From: Geothermobacter ehrlichii
GTDB lineage: Bacteria > Desulfobacterota > Desulfuromonadia > Desulfuromonadales > Geothermobacteraceae
NCBI RefSeq assembly: GCF_008124615.1
Contig: NZ_VNIB01000002.1
Span: forward strand, 168,528-232,527
DNA: 64,000 nucleotides
Direction of reading: 5' to 3'
The notes beneath the pieces are model-generated. The model was given only the letters and a program-made list of their open reading frames with translations, did not search any database and was not told the DNA's origin. Positions 7,897 to 19,526 of this stretch are shown in pieces. Every line of letters begins with the position of its first letter. Position 1 is the stretch's first letter. Made by a program: the position numbers and the translations under genes.

Positions 7897-8568
7897 ATGG
7901 ATATCCGGAACCTGCTGCGTCAGAGCTACCTCTTCGCCGGCGTCAGTGACGGGGATCTCGACCGGCTGGCGGAGATTTCCCGGTTGCGGACAGCCCGCCG
8001 GGGTGAAGTCCTTTTCGCCGACGGCGATGAAGCCGAAGGCTTCTTCATTGTTGCCAGCGGCAAGGTGAAGATCTACAAGCTGTCGCCCGAGGGCAAGGAG
8101 CGCATCCTGCACATCATTCATCCCGGCTGGTCTTTCGCCGAGGCGGCCATCTTCGGCGATGGACGCTATCCGGCCTACGCCGAGCCGCTGGCGACGTCGG
8201 AGCTGCTCTTTTTGCCGCGCACCGCCTTTCTCGATCTGCTCGCCCGGCACAACCAGCTGGCACTCAACATGATCGGTGGCCTGTCACGTTTCCTGCGGCA
8301 GTTCGTCACCCAGATCGAAGAACTGACCTTCAAGGACGTTCCCGCCCGTCTCGCCCGTTATCTGCTCGATCTGGCCTGTTCCGCAGATCATGTCGAACTG
8401 CCAATTTCCAAGACCCAGCTCGCCTCCAATCTCGGCACGGTCAGCGAAACCCTTTCCCGTACCTTTCGTCGCCTCTCCGACGAAGGATTGATCCGGGTCG
8501 CCGGCAAACGCATCGATATTCTCGATCGCGAGGGGTTGATCATGCTTTCCCGGACCTGCAAGGAATGA
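7897..8568 (+). CDS. Crp/Fnr-family transcription regulator
   Basis: A 223-residue regulator with an N-terminal cyclic-nucleotide-binding beta-roll (residues 10-125; RGEVLFADGDEAEGFFIVASGKVKIYKLS) and a C-terminal winged helix (HTH ISKTQLASNLGTVSETLSRT, about 170-190). No Fnr-type N-terminal cysteine cluster is present, so it is not an Fe-S oxygen sensor. HcpR or DNR-type nitrosative-stress regulators have this layout. The palindromes at 17081 and 19479 would suit such a protein; this link is inferred. Start follows GGGGGAG. Confidence 0.88.
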   Translation: MDIRNLLRQSYLFAGVSDGDLDRLAEISRLRTARRGEVLFADGDEAEGFFIVASGKVKIYKLSPEGKERILHIIHPGWSFAEAAIFGDGRYPAYAEPLATSELLFLPRTAFLDLLARHNQLALNMIGGLSRFLRQFVTQIEELTFKDVPARLARYLLDLACSADHVELPISKTQLASNLGTVSETLSRTFRRLSDEGLIRVAGKRIDILDREGLIMLSRTCKE

Positions 8569-10388
8569 TTCGTTTCATCTGATTTCTCCTGCAAGGCTGA
8601 GCCGTCTATTGGCTGGCACCGTACGTCTGGTCGCCCCAATCCGTATCCCTGCTAAAGAGTCGATCCAGTCGGGTCGATAAGAAGAATGCAATTTTGCGCC
8701 CTGGCAATGTCGCCCGGTGCGCGAACCTGCGTGGGGGATGCGATGGGTCGCGATAAGAAAAAAAACAGATCGCTGCTGTTGATGGCCTTTCTCTGTCTGC
8801 TGATCGGCATTGGCGTTCCGCTGCTCAATCTGGCCTACATCTATCCCTATTTTTCCCGTTTCGCCATCGAGGACGTCAAGGAAGACACGGTGCGCGTCTC
8901 CAAATTGCTCAGTCGTGTCGTCCTGAATGACGACAACTGGCGTGACTGGATCAGCAAGGGAATGGTGCCCGACTTTCTGGCCGACGATCTGGCCCGAGCG
9001 GCAGGAGAGATCGAGCTGATCAAGCTGAAGTTCTTTCTGGCCAACGGCCGTACCATCTACTCCACCGACATCGCCGATGTCGGCAAGAGAAACACCGCCG
9101 ATTTTTTTCGGCATCAGGTCGCCAGCGGCCGGATTTTCGCCCGGCTTGTCAGCAGGGCGCATGATTCTGCCGGTGGGCGGGTTTCCCGGCAGGATGTGGT
9201 CGAGGTTTTTGTGCCGGTGATGCACCAGGGCCGGTTTGTCGGGGCCTTTGAACTCAATGTCGACGTAACCGACCGCATCGAGGCCCTGCACGGACTGCTG
9301 CTGAAGCTGTCGATCATTCCCACCGTTCTTCTGCTGCTGGCCATGGGCATCATGCTCTGGCTGATGCGGAATCTCAATTTCTATATCCAGGCGCAGCTGG
9401 ACACTGAAGAAGATCTTATCAAGGCCCTCGATGAATCCTGGCAGTTGACCGAGGAGATGGCCGCCAGCCAGCGGCAGCTGGTACAGCAGGCGGAAGAGCT
9501 GGAGGAGTTGAATCGGCAACTCAAGGAAGCGCAGGCACAGATGCTGCAGCGCGAAAAGATGGCCTCCATCGGCCAGCTGGCTGCCGGTGTGGCGCATGAG
9601 ATCAACAACCCGGTCGGATTTGTCAGCAGCAATATCCGTACGCTGAAAAAATATTTCGATAAGTTCATCACTTTTGTGCAAAAGGTTGAGAGTCTTGTCG
9701 ATGGGCAGCCCGATTCCAGACTGCAGGAACAGCTGCGTAAGATCGAGCGCGAACTGCGCCTGGCGCAGGTGATGGAGGATGTTCCCGAGCTGATCGCCGA
9801 ATCTTGCGAAGGGATGCAACGGGTCAAGGAGATCGTGCTGAATCTCAAGAGTTTCTCCCGCGTCGACAACACGGAACGGCAGCAGGCCAATCTCAACGAC
9901 TGTCTCGAATCGACCCTGAAGATCGTCTGGAACGAACTCAAGTACAAGGCCAGGGTCGAGTGCGACTATGGCGAGCTGCCGAACATTTACTGCCGGCCGC
10001 AGGAGCTGAACCAGGTGTTCATGAACCTGCTGGTCAATGCCGCGCACGCCATCGAAAAAGAAGGTGAAATCCGCATTCGCACCTGGGCCGATGACGACGA
10101 GGTGCACGTGGCCATCAGCGATACCGGCAGCGGCATACCGGAGGAAATCAGACAGCGCATTTTCGAGCCCTTCTTCACCACCAAGGAGGTCGGCAAGGGG
10201 ACCGGGCTCGGGCTGAGCATCTCCTGGGATATCGTTCAGAAGCACGGCGGACGTCTCGAAGTGGATTCCGAGGTGGGCAAGGGGACGACTTTCACCATTT
10301 CTTTGCCACGCCGAGAGTCCGATGCCGACGAAGAGATGGAGGCGAGATCACAACAGGAAGTTACCAAGACGACAGTCGAGGAAGAGAA

Positions 10389-12527
<2,139 letters not shown>

Positions 12528-12548
12528 AGCTGACGAAAGCGAGGAGGT

Positions 12549-13448
12549 ATGGAAAACCGTTCCATCCTGACCGGAGAGCAGATCCGGATCCTCTGTGTCG
12601 ATGACGAGCGCAACGTGCTGAAGGCGCTGCGTCGCATATTCATCGACGATGACTGGGAGATTTTTGTCGCCGAGTCGGCGACTGAAGGCCTGGAGATTCT
12701 CAGGCAGGAAGAGGAGATCCAGCTGGTGGTGTCCGATTACCGGATGCCGGGCATGAACGGTGTCGAGTTTCTCGGAGAAGTCTGCCGTTACTGGCCGGAT
12801 ACCATTCGCATCGTCCTTTCCGGTTATGCCGACGCCGCTTCCATTGTCGCCGCCATCAACGAGGGCCAGATCTACAAGTTCATACCCAAACCCTGGAACG
12901 ACGACGAGCTGAAGGTAACCCTGCAGACCGCTCTCGAGCATTATTTCCTGCAGAAGAAAAACCGGGAACTGATGGCCCAGCTGCGGCAAACCAACAGTGA
13001 ACTCGAACATATCAACGACCATCTCGAACAATTGGTGCTCGAACGCACCGAAAAACTGCAGATCCAGAACGAGGCCCTGCAGATCTCGCAGAGCATCCTC
13101 GACGCTCTTCCCGTCGGCGTGATCGGACTCGATCTCGAAGGGATGGTCGTGCGGACCAACAGGGTGGGGATGCACTTTCTGGGGCTGGACAATGAATTCG
13201 TGGTCGGTCTGTCCCGTTTCGAAGTGTTGCCGGATGAGCTGAACCGTCTGGTCGACGGCCTTGAAGACAGACACTGTATCCAGGGAGAGTTCGAGATTTC
13301 CGGCCGGGTCTTGAAATACTGGGTGACGCGGCTGAGCAACCCCCGGCAGGAGGGACTGATCGTCAGCCTGGTCGATGCGAGCGGAAGGAGGCTCTGCGAC
13401 ACTTTCGCCGAGGACTGGACAGGAGACGGCTTATGTCTGATGGCGTAG
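12549..13448 (+). CDS. REC-coiled coil-PAS signalling protein
   Basis: 299 residues. The receiver domain (about 12-130) has the acidic pair CVDDE, phospho-Asp63 in SDYRMPG, the Thr/Ser switch VLSGYAD and Lys in FIPKPW. A coiled coil (about 135-175) leads to a PAS fold (about 180-290). There is no DNA-binding or enzymatic output, so it probably relays or scaffolds a signal. ATG 12549 follows GAGGAGG. The 3' end overlaps the HD-GYP gene by 16 bp. Confidence 0.85.
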   Translation: MENRSILTGEQIRILCVDDERNVLKALRRIFIDDDWEIFVAESATEGLEILRQEEEIQLVVSDYRMPGMNGVEFLGEVCRYWPDTIRIVLSGYADAASIVAAINEGQIYKFIPKPWNDDELKVTLQTALEHYFLQKKNRELMAQLRQTNSELEHINDHLEQLVLERTEKLQIQNEALQISQSILDALPVGVIGLDLEGMVVRTNRVGMHFLGLDNEFVVGLSRFEVLPDELNRLVDGLEDRHCIQGEFEISGRVLKYWVTRLSNPRQEGLIVSLVDASGRRLCDTFAEDWTGDGLCLMA

Positions 13449-14782
13449 AGTTGCGCGACCTGAAGGTTCTTTTCGTTGACGACGAAAAGAACATTCTCTC
13501 TTCGCTGCGGCGTCTGACCGTAGACGAAGAATTCGAAACGCTTACCGCATCGTCCGGAGCGGAAGGGCTCGAGTTGCTGCGTGCCGAAGAGAATATCGGC
13601 CTGGTGGTATCGGACCAGCGCATGCCCGAGATGACCGGAGCCGAGTTTCTGGCCGAGGTGCGCAGGCTCTGCCCCGACATCCCGCGCATTGTTCTGACCG
13701 GCTATGCCGATATCGACGCGGCCATGGACGCCATCAACAAGGGGGGCGCCTGCCGCTATATCAAGAAACCCTGGGACAACGACGAACTGCTTCAGGTTCT
13801 GCGAGGTGAACTGCAACGCTATCGGCTGCTGCTCGAAAACCGACAGTTGCAGGAGGTCATCCGACAGAAGAACGAGGAACTGGCCGAGTGGAACCGAAAC
13901 CTGAAGAAGCGGGTACTCGAACAGACCCGTGAAATCAGGGTCAGGAACGAACAGCTCCACGAGCAGAACGCGGAACTGCAGAGGACCCTGCACGGAACCA
14001 TCGAGGCGCTGTCGACCCTGGTCGAGCTGCGCGACAGGTCGTCCGCCGGTCACTCGGTCAATGTTGCCCATGTTTCCGAGGCTATCGCGCGTGGCCTGGG
14101 CCTGGGTGAAGAGGACGTGCAGATCATTGTCGAGGCCGCGCTGCTTCATGACATCGGCAAGATAGGCATTCCCGGCCGGCTTCTGGGGCAGGATCCAGAT
14201 GAGATGACAGGGGATGACCGAGCGGCCTACCTCAAGCACGCCATCCTGGGACAACTGGCCATCGACAAGATTGTCAGACTGCGGCCGGCCGGAGAGCTGG
14301 TTCGGCATCATCATGAATGGTACGATGGCAGCGGCTATCCTGACCGGCTTGCCGGAGAGCGCATCCCGCTCGGTGCGCGTATCATCGCCCTGGCCGACTA
14401 TGCCGATCACAACCTGGGCAAAAAGGCTGACTTGGACAACATCAAGAAAGTTCTGCTTCGTATCGAGGAACAGTGCGGCGATCGCTTCGATCCCTACCTG
14501 TTTCCGCACCTGCGGCAGCCGGTCATCGAACTGTACGGCAAGCTGGTCTGTGCCGGTGACAAGGTCGGGGCCATTCTCGAACCGCGTGAACTGCGTGTCG
14601 GCATGGTGCTGGCGGAGAATCTCTACAGCGGTACCGGTCTGATGCTGCTCAAGGAAGGCACGGTTCTGGAGAAAAAACATCTCGATTCGATCATGCGCTA
14701 TCACATGATCGATCCATTCCCGGGCGGCGTAACCGTTCTCGTCGACCGTCTCGAGCAGTCGGCGGCCATGGACGCGGACTGA
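13433..14782 (+). CDS. REC-HD-GYP cyclic-di-GMP phosphodiesterase
   Basis: 449 residues of the RpfG type. The receiver domain (about 8-125) has phospho-Asp61 in SDQRMPE; a coiled coil spans about 135-190; the HD-GYP domain starts near 200 with HSVNVA, the metal pair LLHDIGKIG near 239 and HHHEWYDGSGYP near 296. The enzyme cleaves cyclic di-GMP in two steps to GMP. Downstream of two kinases and a REC-PAS protein it is the likely output of the operon. A C-terminal VTVLVDRL segment after the phosphodiesterase core is typical of Geobacter homologues. Confidence 0.92.
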   Translation: MSDGVELRDLKVLFVDDEKNILSSLRRLTVDEEFETLTASSGAEGLELLRAEENIGLVVSDQRMPEMTGAEFLAEVRRLCPDIPRIVLTGYADIDAAMDAINKGGACRYIKKPWDNDELLQVLRGELQRYRLLLENRQLQEVIRQKNEELAEWNRNLKKRVLEQTREIRVRNEQLHEQNAELQRTLHGTIEALSTLVELRDRSSAGHSVNVAHVSEAIARGLGLGEEDVQIIVEAALLHDIGKIGIPGRLLGQDPDEMTGDDRAAYLKHAILGQLAIDKIVRLRPAGELVRHHHEWYDGSGYPDRLAGERIPLGARIIALADYADHNLGKKADLDNIKKVLLRIEEQCGDRFDPYLFPHLRQPVIELYGKLVCAGDKVGAILEPRELRVGMVLAENLYSGTGLMLLKEGTVLEKKHLDSIMRYHMIDPFPGGVTVLVDRLEQSAAMDAD

Positions 14783-14870
14783 TTGATGTGGTTTAATGTC
14801 ATTTCCCTCGGGCCTGTTTGAATGAACCGCCGTTGATTCCGACGGGTTGGCAAACTGGGCATGACGACGA

Positions 14871-15034
14871 CCTGAATCAATGAGCTCATCACCGGCGGAT
14901 AGCACAAAGTCTTTGACCTGCCTGCTTTTCTCAAAAATCGCCGACGAACCTGTGGGTGCGCCTCAGATTTTTGAGAAACGCATTCAGGCCAAGCACATGC
15001 ACTCTCCATCCGGCATGAACTCACTGATTCAGGG
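14871..15034. repeat. palindromic MITE-like intergenic repeat, copy A
   Basis: A 164-bp element with terminal inverted repeats: CCTGAATCAATGAGCTCATC at the left end and the reverse complement of CCCTGAATCAGTGAGTTCAT at the right end. An inner 13-bp inverted repeat (TTTCTCAAAAATC at 14927-14939 and its complement at 14966-14978) could form a second stem. The right two-thirds, read on the minus strand, matches 54899-54998. No coding capacity. It sits between the HD-GYP gene and the next operon. Confidence 0.75.
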
Positions 15035-15054
15035 TCGAGAGAGGAGTCTCTCCG

Positions 15055-15633
15055 TTGTTCCGGACATGGGTTTTCATGTTTCTGGCTGTATTGCTGCTTG
15101 GCGTTTTTATCCCGTCGCCGGCGGAAACGGCCGAGAAAATACTCATCATCCCGGGGTCCGGGGACAGCCAGCACCTGCTGCGTCACCTGGTTGACATATT
15201 CAATCGCAGGACTGGTCTCCTTGTGGCCATACCTGACAGTGTCGGCAACAGCGGTGGCATCCGGCAGGTACTGAAGGGGAGGGTGAAACTGGTCCGAGTG
15301 GCGAGAAGGCTGACGGAAAACGAAGCAAGCGCCGGACAGGTTGTTTATCCCACCCTGGAAATGCGTCGGGTTTTGATGCGGACTGTCGGAAGCATCGGCT
15401 ATCTCCCCCTGTCGGCGACAAGGGATTCGGGGCTGACTATTCTGTGGATCGACGGAGTTGCTCCCGATGGGGTCACCACCGAAAATGGTCGTTACCCCTA
15501 TGTCGTCCCCCTGGCGCTGGTGTGGAAACCGCCCCTTTCCGGAATCGCCGCCCGTTTCAAGGACTATCTCTTTTCCGCCGAAGCCCGTCGGGTGATGCAG
15601 GCGTTCGGCGCCTTTCCGGTAGGAGTCGACTGA
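15055..15633 (+). CDS. PstS-like periplasmic substrate-binding protein
   Basis: 192 residues with a signal peptide (FMFLAVLLLGVFIPSPAETA) and a short PBP-like domain: the DSVGNSGGIRQVLKG segment is the phosphate-type ligand loop and the C-terminal FKDYLFSAEARRVMQAFGAFPV is the usual end of PstS-like proteins. It is about half the size of a full PstS, so it is probably a sensor ligand-binding protein. The start is TTG 15055, supported by GAGGAG eight bases upstream. It ends one base before the Cache-HAMP-PAS gene, and the two probably work together. Confidence 0.75.
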   Translation: MFRTWVFMFLAVLLLGVFIPSPAETAEKILIIPGSGDSQHLLRHLVDIFNRRTGLLVAIPDSVGNSGGIRQVLKGRVKLVRVARRLTENEASAGQVVYPTLEMRRVLMRTVGSIGYLPLSATRDSGLTILWIDGVAPDGVTTENGRYPYVVPLALVWKPPLSGIAARFKDYLFSAEARRVMQAFGAFPVGVD

Positions 15634-15634
15634 C

Positions 15635-17083
15635 ATGCTCCGGTCGATCCGTTCCCGCATTCTCGCCAGCCACCTCGGCATCGTTCTGCTGGTGCTGGTG
15701 GTGCTTGGCCCGACCGCCTATTATCTGCTCAAGGGACAGCTGCTGCGTCAGCGGCTTGCCAACCTTAACTTCCTCGCCGGGCACATGGCCGGCATGGTCG
15801 AACAGCGCTTGCGGCAACGGGAATCCGATCTGGTTCAGCTGGTGGCGGGGCGGTTGGTGCAGGATTTTCCGGAAACAGCCAGGGTTTCCGCCCTGGCCGA
15901 GTATTTTTCCGGTTATCAGGACCGTTTTCCCGTTATCGCCTACATGGACGGAAAAGGCTGGGAAGAGCTGCGCGTGGTTCGCGGCCGTGATCTGCCTTAT
16001 CTTGGCCCCTTTGTCGATGCCGGTTTGTTCGCCGCGGCCCGTGAACGTCCCAACAGGGTGGTTCGGGGAACGGTCATGCAGTCGGAAAGTCTGGGGGAGG
16101 CGGTCATTCCCCTGATGTACGGCATCCGGAGATATTTCGGTGATGAGTTCGTTGGTGCGGTCTATGCCCAGGTGACCCTTGCCGATCTGACCGGATTTTT
16201 GCGAACGATCGAGGTCGGTCGTTCAGGGTACTTGGTCCTGATCGACAGGGAGGGGCTGATTCTCGCGTATCCCGCACCGGGCCGCGTCATGAGCCGTCTT
16301 GACGCTTCCGGAATGCAGGATCCGGTTGTCGCCCAGGCCCTGTCCGGACGATCGGGAGAGGGGAAGGGACGGTTGTTCGGAGTCGAGGCGTTGATGGCCT
16401 ATGCTCCGGTTCCGGACCTGAACGCCACCCTGCTGGCTGTCCTGCCCATGGCGGAATTCATGGAAGCGCCGCGCAAGCTGCGTGATACCATCCTGCTGGT
16501 GATCGGGGGGTTGATTGTCGCCGCGACCCTGCTGGCCACGCTGCTGGCCTCGCGTCTGACCCGTCCGCTTCTCGCCCTGACCCAGACGGTGCGCCGGGTG
16601 GCGGCGGGAGATCTGCCGGAGAAGCTCGATATCCCGACCACCGGCGACGAGGTCGATCAGCTGGTGGAATCCTTCGGCCAGATGATCACCGAACTGCGGC
16701 ACTCGATGATTTCACGTCACTACTTCGACCGCATTCTCGACAGCATGGGCGAAGGTCTGGTGCTGATCGGGCTGGACGGCCATATTCGCACCGCCAATCA
16801 GGTGGCGTGCGAGCTCATCGGCCTGAGGGAGCAGGAGCTTGTCGGCCGGAACCTGGGAGATCTCTTCGCCGGTGGGGACGTCGACGAGGAACCCTGGCTG
16901 CAGGTGCTTCTGGGCCGTCCGGAAGAACGGATGGGACGGAAGATCCTTCGCACCGCGACCGGTGACGTGCCGGTCCGGTTCGTCTGGACCGTGCTGGAAG
17001 ATCCTGCCGGCCGGGTGCAGGAGGTCGCCTGCCTGTTTGCCGCCGACATCGCGGTCGAGAAGTGTCGCTCGGGCGAAACCTGA
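15635..17083 (+). CDS. dCache-HAMP-PAS membrane sensor without output domain
   Basis: 482 residues. One membrane helix at about 12-33, a periplasmic double-Cache domain (about 40-280), a second helix at about 287-310, HAMP (about 310-365, ending in TTGDEVDQLVESFGQM) and a PAS domain (about 370-475). The protein stops after PAS: no kinase, GGDEF or methyl-acceptor part is present and no frameshifted continuation is seen downstream. It could act through a partner kinase. The upstream PstS-like protein is a likely ligand-binding partner. Confidence 0.85.
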   Translation: MLRSIRSRILASHLGIVLLVLVVLGPTAYYLLKGQLLRQRLANLNFLAGHMAGMVEQRLRQRESDLVQLVAGRLVQDFPETARVSALAEYFSGYQDRFPVIAYMDGKGWEELRVVRGRDLPYLGPFVDAGLFAAARERPNRVVRGTVMQSESLGEAVIPLMYGIRRYFGDEFVGAVYAQVTLADLTGFLRTIEVGRSGYLVLIDREGLILAYPAPGRVMSRLDASGMQDPVVAQALSGRSGEGKGRLFGVEALMAYAPVPDLNATLLAVLPMAEFMEAPRKLRDTILLVIGGLIVAATLLATLLASRLTRPLLALTQTVRRVAAGDLPEKLDIPTTGDEVDQLVESFGQMITELRHSMISRHYFDRILDSMGEGLVLIGLDGHIRTANQVACELIGLREQELVGRNLGDLFAGGDVDEEPWLQVLLGRPEERMGRKILRTATGDVPVRFVWTVLEDPAGRVQEVACLFAADIAVEKCRSGET

Positions 17084-17092
17084 CCTGGGTCA
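17081..17092. promoter_or_regulatory. Crp/Fnr-type palindrome (candidate HcpR-like site)
   Basis: TGACCTGGGTCA, flanked by C and A, is centred at 17086.5, 42.5 bp before ATG 17129. It shares the wording TGACC-N2-GGTCAAGG with the site at 19479. The centre is a typical distance for a class II activator if transcription starts close to the ATG. Binding by the regulator at 7897 is inference. Confidence 0.4.
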
Positions 17093-17128
17093 AGGCCGTT
17101 GTCCGCCGTTTCTGTCAAGGTTGTTCTC

Positions 17129-18202
17129 ATGATGCGTCGATTTATCCGTACTGCCGTTCGATTTCGCTTTCAGTCCGTTGTGCACCTGATCGTTCTGGGC
17201 GTCCTGATCGCCGGCAGCGGTTGCGTCAGGATTCGACAAACCCCGGCGGTCGGTGGTTCGGAAAAACACGATTGCCTGATGCGCTGGGATGCCGCCGGCA
17301 ACCGGCTGGCCGCAACGGTGCCCGGAGGGCTGGTGCTGCTCGATGTCCGGAGCGGCGAGCGCCATCGGTTCGTCCTGCCCGCTGTAACGGCGTTCGACTG
17401 GCTTCCCGGCAGCGATGAACTGCTGGTCTCGACGGCAACGAAAGACGGCTGCCGCCTGTGGCGGGCCCGGATGGCAGGCGATCCCGTTCTCTGGCGCGAA
17501 CTGGCTGGTGCCTGCCGGTCGCTTGTTGCCGACGAAACAGGTGTTTGGGTGCTGACCGAGCGGTTGTCGCAATTCACTTTCGGCGGCAACCTGCGCCTTG
17601 CACTGACACGGATCGATGCTGCAGGGATCAGCGACAGTGTTCTCGCCGACCTGACCCTGAGTCCGGCCATGGCCCGTCGACTCGCTGTTTTGCGGCAACA
17701 GGCCCGCTGGAGCGCCCTCAGTCCCCAGCGTGACATTCTGCTGTACGCCGAACCGCACGATCCTCCCGCCATGGCCCCCTACCTGAGGTTCATGGCGCGC
17801 CACCTGGTTTCGGGCGCCAGCTGGCCCATCGTCAGTCTGCCGTGGACGGTGGAAACCGTCCGGTTCTCGCCGGACGGCGAAACTGTCGAGCTGCGGGAAC
17901 GGTCGGGGCCGTGGCGCCGGTTCGACCTCTGGACCGGCGAAGAACAGAAGGCCGGTACGGTTTTCCCGGCCGCTGCAACCGAGACGGGCAAATCAGGTAT
18001 CTGTTCTTCATTCAGTCCGGACGGAAAGTTTCTGGCTGCCCGGCAACAGGGAAAAATCATGCTGGCTCCGAAAGTGCCGGATGCTGGAAGGTTGCCAGAC
18101 CTTCAGGACACGCGTCGGCTCGAGTTGCGCCGGTGGCGAAGCCGCGGACTGATTGATGGTGAAGACTATCGCACTTTTCTGGAAAGGATCGACCGACTGT
18201 GA
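17129..18202 (+). CDS. exported beta-propeller-like protein
   Basis: 357 residues from ATG 17129 (AAGG eight bases upstream). A basic start and hydrophobic stretch (SVVHLIVLGVLIAGSGC) form a signal sequence or anchor; the Cys context is a poor lipobox, so lipidation is uncertain. The rest has WD40/TolB-like repeats, e.g. RWDAAGNRLAATVPGGLVLLDVRSGE, VETVRFSPDGETVEL and CSSFSPDGKFLAA. Its stop overlaps the start of the multihaem cytochrome gene by 4 bp, so they are cotranslated; it may assist or interact with the cytochrome in the periplasm. Confidence 0.75.
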   Translation: MMRRFIRTAVRFRFQSVVHLIVLGVLIAGSGCVRIRQTPAVGGSEKHDCLMRWDAAGNRLAATVPGGLVLLDVRSGERHRFVLPAVTAFDWLPGSDELLVSTATKDGCRLWRARMAGDPVLWRELAGACRSLVADETGVWVLTERLSQFTFGGNLRLALTRIDAAGISDSVLADLTLSPAMARRLAVLRQQARWSALSPQRDILLYAEPHDPPAMAPYLRFMARHLVSGASWPIVSLPWTVETVRFSPDGETVELRERSGPWRRFDLWTGEEQKAGTVFPAAATETGKSGICSSFSPDGKFLAARQQGKIMLAPKVPDAGRLPDLQDTRRLELRRWRSRGLIDGEDYRTFLERIDRL

Positions 18203-19482
18203 GACTCTTTCTGTTGTGCCTCTTTCTTCTCTTGCCGGCCGGGCAGCTGCTGGCCGCCGATTGCGCCGGCTGTCATGACGACAGAACGCCCGGCATTGTC
18301 GACCAGTGGCGGCAGAGCGCCCATGCCCGGGCCGGAATCGGCTGCGCCGATTGCCACGGCGAGGACCACGAACGCATCCTGGACGGTCAGGTTCGGGTTT
18401 CGGCCACCGTCTGCGGCCGGTGTCACGACCGGGAATGGCGGCAGCACGCCGCCAGCCGCCACGGTCTCGGTCTGCATTCCGGTTGGGGGTGCACCCGCAA
18501 CCTGCCCGGCCGCGACCGCAACGAATGCGCTTTCTGTCACCGGGGAGGGACGGCTCTGCCGGTCAGCACCGTCAATTGTGCCCGGTTTCTCGAACAGAGC
18601 AGCGCCATGGGGCAGGTTGGCTGCAACCGCTGTCACCAGGTCGAGAACGCCTGCGGCAGCTGCCACGGCAATCATCTGACAGATCTTTCCATCGTTCGTG
18701 ATCCGCAGGTCTGCGCCAAGTGCCACATGGGTCCGGACCATCCGCAGTGGGAGATGTGGCAGACCAGCCAGCACGGACAGCTCTGGCGCCTGAAGGGTGA
18801 AAAGGTCGCGCCCTCCTGCCAGGGGTGCCACATGCCGGACGGCACCCACGATGTTTCCGGCGGCATCGCCCACACGCCGGGAGGCAAAAGCCTGGCGGAC
18901 GATCTGGCGCCGGCGAGGCGCGAAGCCATGCTGGACGTCTGCAGCCGCTGCCATGCCGCGTCGTTCGTCCGCAGGGAGCTCGAGCGGGGCGATGCCGTTC
19001 TGGCCGAGAGCCGCGATCTGGTGGAAGAGGCGGCGGAACTGATCGAGGATCTGGCCTCCCGCGGCCTGTTGCGACCTATGCCGGAGGATCGACCACCGCA
19101 TCCGCTGCGCGGCAAAAGCCTTGTTCTCGATGGCCAGATGCTGTACGAAGACACCTCCGGCATCGAAAGTCTCTTTTTCCGGTTGAAGAAGTTCGCCTTC
19201 GCCAAGACCTGGAAGGGGGCCTTTCATCAGAACCCGGCCTGGGCCCACTGGTACGGCAACGCCGAACTGAAACTGCTTCTGGAACAGATCCGCTCCGAGG
19301 CGGACCGGCTGGAACACTTTGCGACCGGGGAGAAGGCTGTCTCCGAGTCGCAGGTCGATCGGACGACCAGCGAACTCGACCGGCTGCGGCGGGAGCATGA
19401 GCGGGGACGGCTGGACGATGCCGCCTACCGCAAGGCCCGGACAGAGCTGCTTGAAAGCTGGCTGAAAAAGGATGCCCCTTGA
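18199..19482 (+). CDS. HAO-like multihaem cytochrome c (nine CXXCH)
   Basis: 427 residues with a signal peptide (LFLLCLFLLLPAGQLLAAD). Nine CXXCH motifs are seen: CAGCH, CADCH, CGRCH, CAFCH, CNRCH, CGSCH, CAKCH, CQGCH and CSRCH. The phrase CAKCHMGPDHPQWEMWQTSQHG is diagnostic of the hydroxylamine oxidoreductase (octahaem) family. The C-terminal third is helical and haem-free. HAO-like proteins in anaerobes act on hydroxylamine, nitrite or NO, some reductively. Nine rather than eight motifs is unusual. The gene is coupled to the upstream beta-propeller gene and precedes ygbA. Confidence 0.85.
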   Translation: MRLFLLCLFLLLPAGQLLAADCAGCHDDRTPGIVDQWRQSAHARAGIGCADCHGEDHERILDGQVRVSATVCGRCHDREWRQHAASRHGLGLHSGWGCTRNLPGRDRNECAFCHRGGTALPVSTVNCARFLEQSSAMGQVGCNRCHQVENACGSCHGNHLTDLSIVRDPQVCAKCHMGPDHPQWEMWQTSQHGQLWRLKGEKVAPSCQGCHMPDGTHDVSGGIAHTPGGKSLADDLAPARREAMLDVCSRCHAASFVRRELERGDAVLAESRDLVEEAAELIEDLASRGLLRPMPEDRPPHPLRGKSLVLDGQMLYEDTSGIESLFFRLKKFAFAKTWKGAFHQNPAWAHWYGNAELKLLLEQIRSEADRLEHFATGEKAVSESQVDRTTSELDRLRREHERGRLDDAAYRKARTELLESWLKKDAP

Positions 19483-19492
19483 CCCTGGTCAA
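19479..19492. promoter_or_regulatory. TTGACC-N2-GGTCAA palindrome upstream of ygbA
   Basis: TTGACCCTGGTCAA is a perfect 6-2-6 palindrome centred at 19485.5, 41.5 bp before ATG 19527. A possible -10 (TAGTCT) lies at about 19515. HcpR and DNR-type Crp/Fnr regulators use related sites and YgbA-family genes are members of such nitrosative-stress regulons. The sequence is seen directly; the regulator is inferred. Confidence 0.55.
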
Positions 19493-19526
19493 GGCTGTCG
19501 CGGTCGGAACGGTGTAGTCTGCAGGC

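Noticed and set aside
12941-14905. 654-codon open frame opposite the REC genes
   Set aside because: Antisense to recognised REC-PAS and HD-GYP proteins; no domain seen.
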